Assembly (NCBI GenBank): GCA_963920575.1
Contig: OY986965.1
Location: forward strand, 17,252,957-17,316,956
Length of the DNA: 64,000 nt
Direction of reading: 5' to 3'
Source: Narthecium ossifragum
Taxonomy: Eukaryota; Streptophyta; Magnoliopsida; Dioscoreales; Nartheciaceae
The first letter of the stretch is position 1, and the number at the start of each line of letters is the position of its first letter. Positions 23,501-34,085 of this stretch are shown one piece after another. Below the pieces are notes generated by a model. That model saw nothing but the letters and a program-made list of their open reading frames with translations. It was not told where the DNA came from and did not search any database. Position numbers and translations under genes: made by a program.

Positions 23501-24236
23501 ATGTGTCCTCGACGCAGGAGGCAGCTGGGAGGAGCACGTTCCCTTGGTGGTGTTTTTCTACAACAACAGCTACCAGTCCAGTCTTGGAGTAGCACCTTTT
23601 GAGGCGTTGTACGGTAGGCCGTGTCGTTCCCCAGTTTGCTGGACAGAGGTTGGAGAGGCTTCACTCACCGGTCCAGACATCATCAGGAGGTCGTCAGAGA
23701 GGTTAGTACAGATCAGGCAGAGGCTTCTGACGGCTCAGAGTCGGCAGAAGAGCTATGCAGATCGGAGGCGACGACCGCTTGAGTTCACAGTTGGCGACAG
23801 TGTGTTCCTGAGGGCAGCACCGTACAGAGGGTCTGTTAGGTTTGGCAGCGGGGGCAAGTTGGCTCCGAGGTTCGTCGGACCGTTCGAGATCCTAGAGAGG
23901 GTCGGCGAGGTAGCTTACCGCCTTGATCTTCCTCAGCACATGTCAGCTGTGCACCCGACTTTCCACGTGTCGATGCTGAGGAAGTATCACCCAGACCCGT
24001 CTCATGTCGTCAGAGTGGATGACATCGAGCTTGAGGCAGACGCGACTTTTGTTGAGCAGCCAGTTTGCGTACTTGACCAGAGGGATCAGGTCTTGCGGGG
24101 CAAGACGATTCCCTTGGTCAAGGTACTGTGGAGGCACAGAAGCGTCGAGGAGATGACTTGGGAGCGCGAGGCGCGCATGCGGCAGGACTATCCGCATCTG
24201 TTTTCTTCTCAATGTACCTTTTGTCCTGTCTGCTAG
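20503..24236 (+). pseudogene. pol: chromo-1 pol: PR-RT-RH-IN plus chromodomain
   Basis: Protease has [10 protein letters not shown] near 20866. RT has [15 protein letters not shown] and FVDD at 21862-21873. A one-base loss near 22077 shifts the frame. RNase H and integrase continue in the new frame, with stops at about 22161, 22377-22379 and 23388-23390. Integrase shows the HHCC finger ([10 protein letters not shown] to CLTCQKVK), then [16 protein letters not shown] and DGQSERTIQ. The C-terminus includes [16 protein letters not shown], a chromodomain-like segment that in this lineage targets insertion to heterochromatin. Normal PR-RT-RH-IN order confirms Ty3/gypsy. It is not translatable as a whole. 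Confidence 0.93.
20665..20805 (+). repeat. Gln-rich coding repeat in chromo-1 linker
   Basis: The unit CAGCAGCCGTTGCAGTACCAG and variants repeats about six times, encoding QQPLQYQ-type heptads between nucleocapsid and protease. It is a flexible linker prone to length change by slippage. Confidence 0.8.
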
Positions 24237-24308
24237 TGTAGTTTTCCTTTGTTCCGAGCCCTACCTTTATCGAATCTCGGGACGAGATTTCTTTTAAGGG
24301 TAATAGGA
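24237..24308 (+). other. chromo-1 3' tail with polypurine-like tract
   Basis: Seventy-two bases separate the pol stop from the 3' LTR. They include CGGGACGAGATTTC and AAGGGTAATAGGA directly before TGTGAGGACC. The same sequence in reverse complement identifies C0 at 29332-29390. Confidence 0.7.
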
Positions 24309-26540
24309 TGTGAGGACCCGTCCCTCCCCTCCTGTGGCTCGCTGTGGACCGCAAGGGCAATTTGGTAAATTGCACCTTGTCGGCTAGTTCCACACTCGCG
24401 CTTGTACACACACTGACCATGTTTGTGGTAATGTTTGCATAGGATGGCTAGTGGAACCCGGGATCGAAAGATCCGGACTTAGGCTTGAATTCTCGCCTAA
24501 GTTTAGCTTTCAGCACAAAAAGGATCGATCCTCTCTAACTAAGAGATCGATCCTCTTGTGCCAGAAAGTCAAGTGAGATCGTCATGAGGTGATCGATCCT
24601 TCCTTGAGTAAGGATCGATCCTTCATAGGTCGGTTCGTTTGCCTATAAAGCAGACGAACCTTCTTCTTTGAAATCCTTTTGAAAATCCGGCGATTTGAGC
24701 TCGGATCTTGGGATTTTCGAAGGCGTTGAGGACGATCCAAGGCCTAGCTGCTTGGATCTAAGCTGCGTTTGCTCCGGTAGGGATCCTACCGACATCTCTC
24801 TTCGGGGTTTTGAAGTTTTCGGTTTGATCTGTGGTTTATTGCTTAGATCTGCGTATATAGTTGTTGGTTTTCTGTGTTTTTGCCGGTTTTAGACTCGTGG
24901 GGTTGTGATCTATCAGATCCCAGAGTTTCATGAAGTTTGGATGAGTTTTCCGGCGGTATTCCTCGTCGGAAGTACGCCGGAGAACCCATCGGGATCGATC
25001 CTCTTTGAGGAAGGATCGATCCCCTTTGGTGAGTCATGCCCAGCACGTGCGGGATCGATCCTCCTGGAGGGAGAGATCGATCCTTTGGTGGCTGGGGGAC
25101 GACGGGTCTCTGGTTACAAGAGGATCGATCCTCTTGATGAGAAGGATCGATCTCTTTGGTTCACAGAGACGTGTTTTCCCTAAGTCCTGAAGGGATCGAT
25201 CCTCTTGATGAGAAGGATCGATCCTTTAGTGGCTGAAGGGTGTTTTAAGTGGGTTTTGCCCGCGGGGCTTTGTATGACAGTTTTCCTTACTGTCTTGATA
25301 TCTTGTACATATGATTAAGCATGTTAGCCCTATAATAGGGCAGTGGTGAACCGGGAGAGTGATGACTCCCGGGATGTTTAGAATAAACGGGCGGGTAGCC
25401 CTACAGCTTTCCATAGCCTTGCATGCCGGCGTGCGCCGAGGGCCTTATCTGCTATATCTGTAAGCTGTTGTTTGCGGGGCTGTTTCCCGGTGCAGGTGTT
25501 GTGGTGAACTGCTGGCTGCTGGTGGTGGTACCACTGCAGCAGTTCCCTAGACCTTACTTTAATCGCTCACCACCCCGGGCCGGCAGGGTGCCGTGCCCAG
25601 ACCATGTATTTATATCATCACATCCTGTTGCATGCTTACATGTTTTATTCTGCGCATGTTCATAGCATGCATTGTGTTGTGTACTAGTTGCATCTGTTTA
25701 GGGCGTTGCCGATCCGGGGCTTTCGGGTGGCCCGGATTTATCTCTTAGGACCGAGCGGGTAGCTTGGTCCAGGACTCGATTTGTAGTATTCAGTCTTTTC
25801 GATGATAGGGTTAGTTGGACATGAATACTGTTGTGCTTGATGTTTAGAGGTCGTGTCGGCCTTGAGCCAAGTCGTGGTGTAGCCGGTACCCAATCCTTCT
25901 AGAACTCTTGGGTGGCAGGTGTGACTACCCAGCGGTGCTACCCGCCGACAGTGCCCAGGATCCTGTCGTGAGTTGGCAGTGCCGTTTCCTGTCTGACTGA
26001 GTGTGACCCAGTGTGTGACCAGTTCGCTGGAAGACCACGACTGGGGCACTCAGGGGTATCCGGTGGGGTTATGGGACCCCTGTGATACACCTAGGCTTTG
26101 CTTGGGGACGACACAGTTGTGTTTCCCTTCCTTTGTGAGTGTCGTAATGTAGTGTCCCTGCTGAGCTTAGTGCTCACTCCTACCCGGGCTGCGTTTTGAA
26201 GGTGCTGGCGCTAGCTCTTCTTCGGTCGCCCCTACCGGGCAGGTGTTCGGTGACGTGGCGGCGTCTGGCGGAGCTTGAGGAGCTGTGATCTGTCCGTGTA
26301 CACCTTGGTTAGATAGTCTCCTACGGGAGCGATTTTGTATAACATTCCCTGTTTGAGGATTTGTACTATATTCCAGCTTTGTGTGTTGAGCTTTATAATT
26401 GTTGTATAATACAGGATGATTATGCTTATTAGGGTAACCACTACGATTAGAGGGAAACCTCGCCAAAATTTTCCGCAGTAGGTTAAGTTCCGGTTCGCGT
26501 CGCCCGGCCCGGTTGGGCCTACGCGGGTCGGGGCGCGACA
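24309..26540 (+). repeat. 3' LTR of chromo-1
   Basis: It spans 2232 bp. Relative to the 5' LTR it has about 18 substitutions before roughly 25140 and only about two after. It also has 35 extra bases near 25233-25268. It is followed directly by the CTGGG target duplication. Confidence 0.95.
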
Positions 26541-27189
26541 CTGGGGACCACGTCAGGGACGTCGACACCCATCCTTAGAACTTAGCTTCGGAAGACAACC
26601 CGACCTCTAAACCCCAAGCAATGATCAGAGTCAACTATCGCAATCCTCAACCATAAGAGATTCCAAAGATTGATCCAAGATCACACCCTACTCCTGACTA
26701 CCCAGCCACGGCCCTAAGGCTAGATCCGAGCTACCCGAGAGCCTCGGATCGGCGCCTCGAATCGGCGACCCAAACCATCGCCCGCCTAAGCTCAAATGCT
26801 TCTAATGCATACAATGCATGAGCCTAGGCAAACATCTATCCTAGATGTCTCTATATGTCACATCAGCAGTTATAAGTTCAACAGATATACAATAGCCCTC
26901 GGCACTCGCCGGCAAGAGGCTAAGGTTCTACAATTCCTCATTAACTAGCACTCATAGCCAGTTAATGGCTAGGCAATCAACTAAGCATTTAACTACAATC
27001 ACACATGTATTAAATGCAAACAAAGCCATAGATTTACCCAAAAAGAGAGTTACTCGAATCGATTCTCAAACCCGATGAAAATCCTTTGAAAACCTCATCA
27101 AATCCCCCTACATGCTTCCCAACGTGTTTAGATACTAATCCCAAATCAAATCCATCCAAGAAAAGCCAGAAAACCAAGTCCAAGGGGTC

Positions 27190-27560
27190 ACGGACGATGT
27201 CACGGTCGATCCGGGGATCGACCGTGAGACCACGGACGATGTCACGGTCGATCCACCGATCGACCGTGAGGCCAAAACTAGGAAAACCACATGGGTGACG
27301 GTCGATCGCTCCATCGACCGTAGGAAGCCCAAAACGAGACAGAGCCTCACGGACGATGCGACGGTCGATCCGACGGTCGACCGTGAGGCTGGATGAAAAA
27401 GAGAGAGGACCCACGGTCGATCGATCCATCGACCGTGGGAGGCCAAAATCCCGACAGAGCCTGACGGTCAATGCGACGGTCGATCTGACGGTCGACCGCC
27501 AGGCCCAGAAAGTGTAAAACAACACTTGACGGTCAATGCACCGATCGACCGTCGAGCCTT
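27190..27560. repeat. GGTCGATC palindrome array, solo LTR S
   Basis: Units such as CACGGTCGATCC, GGATCGACCGTGAG and CACGGACGATGTC repeat through this interval, mostly as inverted pairs. On the minus strand they lie about 530 bp downstream of a TATAAAAG at 28087-28094, so in transcribed sequence. The B LTR carries the matching array at 44931-45320. Confidence 0.8.
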
Positions 27561-28394
27561 AAGCACAGTTCTTCAGAACAGTGCCGAAAATCCAATTTCT
27601 TGGATTTCAAGGATCAAATAATGTTGGAATAAGGTGAGATTTTGCAAGCAAGAGTATTTAGCAAGGAGGAAGCTAATGGAATGAAGAAATCCAGCTTTTG
27701 ACGGTTAAATCTCCTATCTAGGTCCAAATGGACAAAAACCGACAAAACGGCGATAATACGGAAACCAACCGTTAGAATACGAAAAAGGCAAGATAGGAAT
27801 GCTTCAAATCCTTCATACTACATGCGCAAAGAGTTACATAGCATTCTAACAAGCATTCCTACAGCGAAAGTACATAAAATCTATCCTAGGAGAACCCGAT
27901 CCAAGGATCGAGGTAGAAACACCTACTTGAGCAAGTAGGGTAGCTCCTCCACGCGTGCCACCAGCCGAGCCGCCAAGATCCAAGCTCCGAAAGCCGAAGT
28001 CTCCAACCCTTGCTCAGCCGAAGGAGAGAGAGAGAGGAGAAAACGACAGGAGAAGAAGAGAAGGAAAGAGAAGAAAGGGACAGGGCTTTTATAGAAAATC
28101 CAGATCTATCTCAGCCGTCTGATTCGATCTTTCCCGATCGAGCTCCGATCCTCCGATCGGACGCACCCTAGGGATTCTAATCAAACACATACATTAATCC
28201 AAGGCAGTGTGTGGAACGCGGGTGTGAAACCGACTACCAGAGGGCATATTTACCAAAATGCCCCCGGGGTCCAAAACCGCCACACGATCGCCCGATTGTG
28301 CCCGACGCGGAACCAAACCAACAGGAAACCGGCTCTCGACCCACGCGGTCGAGCCAGGTCTGAGGGACGGCCCCTCACACTAACTAAGGCACCG

Positions 28395-28490
28395 GGATCG
28401 ATTGCCCACACCAGGGGCCGATCGATCCTGCTCTGGTTCAGCATGCCCAACAAGAAGGGATCGATCCATCTCACAGACGGATCGATCGGT
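28395..28490. repeat. GATCGATC units, C0 LTR next to S insertion
   Basis: Four GGATCGAT/CCGATCGATCC units lie here. This is the continuation of the array at 16241-16432, interrupted by the insertion of S. Confidence 0.65.
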
Positions 28491-28854
28491 TGGGTTCTCC
28501 GGTAAGCCGACGGCGAGAAATACCGTCAGAAAACTCTACCAAATCCCACCAAAACCTGGGATCTAGTAGTACGAGAGATCACGAATCCAAAACCGGCGGA
28601 AAAACTATAATCTAACATGTATACAATGAGTTCTAAGCATAAAAACATCGACATCCGGAAAAACTTTCAAAAACCTGAAGAATGTAGGTAGGAATCCCTA
28701 CCGGAGCAAGAGCAGCTTCAATCCCAGCTGCTGAACCTTGGATCGTCCACGAACTCTTCGAAATTCAGGAATTCTCAGATCAAGAATCCGGTTTTCCAAA
28801 GAGATCTGAGAAAGAAGGTTCTGTTTGTTTAATAGGCAAACGAACCGACTTAGC

Positions 28855-29120
28855 AGGATCGATCCGTCCAAGGAGACCGATCGATCCAGCCAAGGGAACG
28901 ATCGATGCAACCAAGAGACCGATCGATCCAGCTAAGAGAGCGATCGATCCAGCCAAGGAGACCGATCGATCCAGCCAAGGGAACGATCGATCCAACCAAG
29001 AGACCGATCGATCCTTCTCCGAGTCCGATCGATCCGTCCCACGAGACCGATCGATCCGACTCGACGATCCACGTTCCTATCAAAGACCGATCGATCCTTC
29101 TAGCAAGGAAGGATCGATCC
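28855..29120. repeat. Dense GATCGATC array, C0 U3
   Basis: About a dozen units of the type AGACCGATCGATCCAGCCA recur with a period near 21-22 bp. This is the most regular array in the window. On the minus strand it lies upstream of a degraded TATA box (CCTATTAAAC, near 28823-28832), matching the chromo-1 arrangement, but it has more than twice as many units as chromo-1. Confidence 0.85.
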
Positions 29121-29400
29121 GTCTCTTGCAGGAAGCTAGACTTGGGTTAAGACTTAAGCCCAATCCCGGATCTTTCGATACCGGGCCCCACTAACCATTC
29201 TAGCCAAACATTACCACAAACATGGTCAGTGTGTGCACACACGAATGTGAAACAAGCCGACAAGGCGCAATTTACCAAATTGCCCTTGCGGTCCACGACG
29301 AGCCACAGGAGTAGAGGGACGGGTCCTCACATCCTAATACCCTTAAAGGAAATCTCGTCCCGAGATTCGATAAGGGTAGGGCTCGGAAGCAAAGAAACAG

Positions 29401-29971
29401 CTACTAGGAAGTTTTCCCATATTTCTGCGGTGAGCCAAAAGCGGAAAATATTGTGTCAGGTGGGGCCCTCGGGTGGATCCTGGTCGGATCGGGAGCCCGG
29501 GGGCGGGGCCCAGTGGAGGGTCGGGGTGTTACAGTATGGTATCATAGCCGGTTCTCAGCCGGAAATTGTGCTAGCGAGGACGCTGGGCCTCCAAGGGGGG
29601 TGGATTGTGAGGCCCGCTGGGTCTACCGTGGGACAAGATGCCTGCGCCTGGAGGGTGGGGCTGAGTCAGGTAGCCGGGTAAGCAATCCCACAACGCCTGG
29701 GTATGGTCCGGGGTTCGATATAAGTATATAGTGAGCCCTTAATAGACACAATGCGTTTTAAAGCCGTGCTGGCAGTGATCCGTCAGAAAACTCCAAGGTT
29801 AAGCGTGCTTGCCTTGGAGCTGTCCCGGGATGGGTGACCTACTGGGAAGTTTTCTCAGATTTCTGCGGTGAGCCAAAAGCGGACAATATTGTGTCGGGTG
29901 GGGCCCTCCGGTGGATCCTGGTCGGACCGGGAGCCCGGGGCCGGGGCCCAGTGGAGGGTCGGGGTGTTACA
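29401..29971 (+). mobile_element. Cassandra-type TRIM (Cassandra-1), 5'-truncated
   Basis: A partial 5' LTR (29401-29533), an internal region of only 72 bp and a complete 3' LTR of 366 bp (29606-29971). Internal DNA is little more than a Met-type primer binding site (ATGGTATCATAGCCGG) and a purine-rich tract before TGTGAGG. The LTR contains a 5S-rRNA-derived segment, the hallmark of Cassandra. It has no coding capacity and would rely on proteins supplied in trans. Confidence 0.88.
29784..29850 (+). promoter_or_regulatory. 5S rRNA-like Pol III promoter in Cassandra-1 LTR
   Basis: GTTAAGCGTGCTTG corresponds to the 5S A-box region and GGATGGGTGACCTACTGGGAAG to the C-box region, at natural 5S spacing. 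In Cassandra these drive RNA polymerase III initiation. Flanking sequence is not 5S, so this is not a ribosomal gene. Confidence 0.85.
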
Positions 29972-30120
29972 TGGACGGAGGTGAGCTAGGGTTCGGCACG
30001 CGGAAGAGAGGAAGGAGATGATGCTGAGGTGGCAAGTGACGAGGACAGAGAGTGGTGATGTGGCGCTGATGTGGAGGAGAGAGAAAGTGGCGGGGAGAGA
30101 GAAATTCCGGTGGGGGCTGT
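29972..30120 (-). repeat. Repeat G, probable LTR segment 2
   Basis: Purine-rich DNA lies between Cassandra-1 and element D. Its first 11 bases, TGGACGGAGGT, repeat the sequence at 14980-14990 left of C0. On the minus strand it would be CT-rich leader downstream of the TATA box in segment 3. Confidence 0.4.
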
Positions 30121-31560
30121 TGATCGCTCGCAAATGCGTCGTTAACTCATATGCAAAACACAATTTAGAAATTTATAAACCTTTCTTTCAACACTAAATT
30201 AATAAAATAGAATAAGGGTGAAATACGGGGTCGGTCCTCAGGGAAAACTTTGACTAACAAAGAAACATCAGAATTAACTCTCAACACTCTAATCCTAAGG
30301 CGAAGAAGATTGATTTGGATTTTTGAAACTGATTAATTAAAACTAATAAGAAAGCGATGTAAAAAGATTGAAATATATTAATGAGAGAAAACCTATGGAT
30401 TACTCAATCCACTTTAGTTTCACTTCCTTGTAGTCTCTAGTTATCCTCTTGTTTTCTTGTCTAGACATTATAGATTCACAGCTTCTTAAGCTTACATGAA
30501 TTCATAAAATAAGGTAAGTGTTTTCTAAAGGCATATTTTATCTTCGATTAGCATAGATTGTCTTCGGGATAACGTTAGCACAAGCTATCTTCACTAAGCA
30601 TAAAATATCTCATCGGTTATTCACAAATCACATAAAAACCATCCTATATATCTCTACCATCAATCACCGAAATCAAGTAGGACTGAAAATATGTCAAGAA
30701 ACTCTGTTCCCTCAACTCTTTTATCATTAAAACCAAATCTATAAGATCATGTCCAGAAAAAGAATACAAGATTCAACTAGAAAAATACAAGGAAGATCTA
30801 CTAAAGCTTCATGAGATCCCTAAGTATAGAATTAGCTACTCATCTTTGTGATGGAAGCCTTAGATTCGATGAAGAACGATTGGGATCCACGTTGTAGCTC
30901 CATCCTCTCCATAGAATCCTCCAAACCCTAGTTCTCTCTTTTCTCTCTATGGGGACCTCCAATTTTCGGCCAGCAAACACCTTCTTATAGGTGTATTCTC
31001 GGAATTAGGGTTTTGGGTTGAGTTGGATATCAAGTGCAACACGGATTTCCTAGTTTAAGTCTGACAGCCTCTTCCAGTCGCAACTGGGTTCAACCCGTCC
31101 AGAATTTGGACATCTACTCAACATGAAAGATGTAGATTAGGCAGTCTTCTGTCCTGTCCCAAAGATTTGACATTATTTGGACTTATCTGGAATATTTGAC
31201 GAATATTATCCTGAGCGTCGACGGACCAGTCACCCAGCATCTGTTTAGCTTCATATTCTTGAAAACTGCTATTAATCTGTCCTGAATCTCGCGAAGTGTC
31301 CAACATGAAAGTTGTTCATCTTGAAGTCTTCTATAAGTCCTCCAAATTGCAGAAATATATGATTTATCTGGAGAATTGGGTTAAGTCTTTTCAAATTGAC
31401 AGCAGAGCATCGTAATTTCCACATATTAATCTTTTTCTGTACTTTCCAACTTGAATCTTCATTCAACCTGAAATCAATTAACAAACTATCAAATACAAAC
31501 ACTCTCGGGCTAACAAATGTAAATTAAGGGGTTTAAGTATGAACATTTAGTGACTCATCA
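30121..31560 (-). repeat. 3' LTR of element D
   Basis: It spans 1440 bp, from TGATCGCTCG to GACTCATCA on the plus strand. It is roughly 95-97% similar to the 5' LTR over most of its length, but the terminal 205 bp (30121-30324) are strongly diverged. A possible minus-strand TATA, read as CTATAAGA, lies near 30982-30990. No palindrome array is present in this LTR. Confidence 0.88.
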
Positions 31561-32317
31561 CACCCCCCAACTTACACTTTGCTAATCCTCGAGCAAAGAA
31601 AATATAAAAGAAAAGCAATAAATCTAACTAGCCACTTTCGTAGGTCTCACGGTTGCACTTAGCATGTGCAACAAGCCTTTAAACCCCTGCGTTACCCCAA
31701 TGGAGGAGTTATAGTCTCCTGAGGGTTTTCACGGATGACACCCACAAACATCAATACATTCCCTTGAATATATCATTTGAAATCAATTATAATATTCATC
31801 AACTCTAATGCAGGAAATAGAAATAATATCCATGAATAAACCTTTGAACTCATATTCACATAAAAACAGAGTAAATCAAAACATGTCATAACATATTTCC
31901 AACACTCTAACATATTTAATCATGATTAAAAATAACTTTAACACTCCTGTGTGTGAATGGGGTTCCACATGCTTCAGAGCATCAATTATATCTAAACACT
32001 TCAACTATTCAAGATCACAATCCTATCCAAACACATATCTTCCACTTATCACATAGCAATATCTGTTTTTTTTTCTTTTTTTTCGTAGGAATTTCAACTG
32101 TTTTACGCGAACACCACGCTGGTTAGGCACACTGCCCGGTTACTAAGTTAAAAATTCTCATTTTTTTTCTTTTCTTTTTTTTCCAGGAAATTCAACTGTT
32201 TTACGCGAACACCACACTGGCTAGGCACACTGTCACGTTACTAAGTTGAAAATCCTCATTTTTTTCTCTCTTTTTCCGCATACTTAGATAATTGCATGTG
32301 TTCATGTATTTTCTACG
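31561..32317 (-). other. D polypurine tract, stem-loop and 3' noncoding DNA
   Basis: CACCCCCCAACTT at 31561-31573 is the reverse complement of the polypurine tract AAGTTGGGGGGTG. A stem-loop CTTTGCT/AGCAAAG at 31577-31598 follows. The rest is noncoding. It matches element F in the opposite orientation (about 61290-62065). Confidence 0.8.
32085..32280. repeat. Tandem duplication, unit about 98 bp
   Basis: Two copies of a unit containing TTCAACTGTTTTACGCGAACACC, GGCACACTG and a T-rich run occur head to tail, with about 10% difference. Element F carries only one copy (about 61286-61360, opposite orientation). Confidence 0.8.
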
Positions 32318-32660
32318 TCATGTGATGAGAATGCATAATGTTATATTTTTATCCCTTAATATTTAGTCTCCTATGCTTATTTAGTTCCTAAATACACTCA
32401 TTATTCTTATATTTTGATTTAGGATGCAATTGAAGTACTTAAGTCGAAAAGAAGCTGAAAAGAGTGCTTGGATCAACTTTAAAGATTTATCTGTACCTTC
32501 TCATGAAGAACCAGAGGATGTGCCATACATGGTTGGAAAGCTCTTGAAGTCTAGATTCTGGAGAATTTTACGGTTCGTGATTCCGAGTTTCCTAGAGGAA
32601 GTTACGGCAATTTTAGTATCGATGGCGCAGTCTGGATGGCAGAGCAGTGAATAAGCTGAA

Positions 32661-33108
32661 CAGTCCGATCGATCCGACACCCAGGGTCCGATCGATCGGA
32701 CCATGCAGAAACGTGACAGAACATGTGTATTTCAGCCACAACACATCCGATCGATCCCTCCATCGCTCCTATGGGGTCCGATCGATCCGACACCAATGGT
32801 CCGATCGATCGGACTCGGAAAAAGTCACAAACAGCGGATTTTTACTCAACCGATCGATCCAACACTCATACTTCGATCGATCAGACTTGGGAATTAAAGG
32901 GCGACAGAACGTATGCTTTTTAGAGGAACACAGTTCGATCGATCGGACCATCGATCGAACTCGGGAAGAGCCAGAGACGAAGGATTTTTACAAAATCGAT
33001 CGATCCGACTCCCTTAGTCCGATCGATCGGGCTCGGGCGTGAATAGAAGTTGAAGATTTTAATGAGACCGATCGATCCAGCATCCAAGGTCCGATCGATC
33101 GGACTTTC
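32661..33108. repeat. GATCGATC array, A1 5' LTR
   Basis: Thirteen or so palindromes (CCGATCGATCCGAC or GTCCGATCGATCGGAC types) appear in loosely alternating pairs. The last ends about 58 bp before TATAAATA. The identical array is at 41431-41878 in the 3' LTR. Confidence 0.85.
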
Positions 33109-33163
33109 CCAGTAACAAAAATCAATGATTGTGATCTAATCCGAGGGTGGATACAATTGAGGC

Positions 33164-33171
33164 TATAAATA
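33164..33171 (+). promoter_or_regulatory. TATA box of A1 5' LTR
   Basis: GGCTATAAATAGG is a canonical plant TATA context. It lies just downstream of the palindrome array and about 900 bp before the LTR end. The 3' LTR copy is at 41934-41941. Confidence 0.75.
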
Positions 33172-34067
33172 GGACTCTTTCTAGGGTTTGAGGGGGGATT
33201 CTTGGACACTTTTGGCTACTCTTTCTCCTCTTTTATATTTTTTCTAAGTTTTCTTTTGCTTTATGAAATCTTTTGGAGGATTGTTCTTGATGGCCCTGCG
33301 TGGCTAAATCTTGATCCTTGGTCGAGGAGACTGAAACCTCGAAATCAATGAAACTGTGAGATCTAATTTATTTTTATTGTTCAGTTTATACATGAGTATT
33401 GGATGTTCTTCTGAGATTAAATCTTCATGATTACCTTGTCTAATTGCTAGGAGGCCTACTAGTTTATTATTCATGGTGATCTACTGCTAGGTTTGATATC
33501 AAATCCGGAATTGTTTTATCCCTCTAATCTGCGAAGCAACTAGGATCTAATAATTTACTGCTGATCAGATCTTGTTAGGTCTTAGGAAGAATATTCAACT
33601 AGATTAAATGCAACCGCTTGTGCTTGTGTTGTTTAGCTTCATCGATCTCCCTATTCTTACTGCTGCTACTAGATTAAATCTATAGCGCTTGTCTTAGGTT
33701 GTCCAGTAATTAGGGTTGATTAGATCGCTTGTTTCTAATTAACTATGATTGAGGAGAGATTCGGATTTCATTCGGACGGTGAATATTCATGGTATAAATT
33801 GATTGATACTTGCATCTATGATCAGTTGTTGGATTCCGATGGTGGATGTTGACTCAGACCAAGGTTTGTTCTCTTGATTCAACTTGTTTCTTCGCTTTAG
33901 ATTATTTCTTTATTGTTTTTCCTCACGTTTAAAACCCCCATCTTTGTTCACTAAGCACAAAACTAGGCTAAGCACTATTCGTGGGATCGACTCGTACTCG
34001 CACTACTACATTTATTTTAACGAGTACTGGATTTATTTTTGAGTGCCTGCGACAGCACATCAAATTA

Positions 34068-34085
34068 TGGCGCCGTTGCCGGGGA
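34068..34085 (+). other. Primer binding site (tRNA-Asp), A1
   Basis: TGGCGCCGTTGCCGGGGA begins five bases after the LTR. This sequence is characteristic of Athila/Tat elements primed by aspartate tRNA. Confidence 0.9.

Larger units (their letters stand above)
17076..26540 (+). mobile_element. Full-length Tekay/Del-like chromovirus (chromo-1)
   Basis: The element spans 9465 bp with LTRs of 2197 and 2232 bp and perfect 5-bp target duplications CTGGG (17071-17075 and 26541-26545). It has a Met-tRNA-type primer binding site, a gag-pol frame with PR-RT-RH-IN order, and a chromodomain-like C-terminus. It inserted into solo LTR S. Structure is complete but pol carries stops and one frameshift. LTR differences, about 20 by eye, are concentrated in the first 830 bp. 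Confidence 0.95.
16460..28379 (-). mobile_element. Solo LTR of chromovirus B family (S), split by chromo-1
   Basis: Outer ends are TGTCACACCCCG at 16460 and ...CCCCTCACA at 28379. They match both ends of the B 3' LTR (43693-45694). Without the inserted chromo-1 and its duplicated 5 bp, the repeat is about 2450 bp. No internal region follows either end, so it is a solo LTR produced by LTR-LTR recombination. Flanks are CTACC on the left and CTAAC on the right, a probable target duplication with one mismatch. The C0 LTR resumes on both sides. It keeps about 450 bp (roughly 27570-28010) that the B LTR has lost. Confidence 0.85.
14995..29400 (-). mobile_element. Chromovirus C0, 3' LTR and internal tail, interrupted
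   Basis: On the minus strand this is a chromo-1-family LTR starting TGTGAGGACCCG at 29331 and ending ...GGCGCGACA at 14995. It is split by the solo LTR S at 16460-28379. The two parts, 14995-16459 and 28380-29331, total about 2.4 kb. Right of 29331 a short internal tail survives to about 29400. It matches the chromo-1 sequence preceding its 3' LTR (24256-24308, reverse complement). It breaks off at Cassandra-1, so the rest of this element is lost. Confidence 0.85.
32323..34062 (+). repeat. 5' LTR of A1
   Basis: It spans 1740 bp, from TGATGAGAATGC to GCACATCA. Against the 3' LTR I see two substitutions (near 32437 and 33979) and a one-base C-run difference near 33947. The palindrome array is at 32661-33108 and TATAAATA at 33164-33171. 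Confidence 0.96.

Noticed and set aside
29784..29850. 5S rRNA gene
   Set aside because: Only the promoter-containing half resembles 5S, within an LTR with TG/CA ends and a primer site beside it. Cassandra TRIM explains it.
32424..32654. 76-codon LTR frame also seen at 41194-41424
   Set aside because: The DNA segment is conserved in the family, but the frame is broken in A0 and in the solo LTR at 56890-57012, so it is more likely U3 regulatory DNA.
32647..33042. 131-codon frame in the A1 LTR, repeated at 41417-41812
   Set aside because: It is identical only because the LTRs are identical. It is made of RSIDPT/IDRSD repeats from the palindrome array and is not kept in A0.
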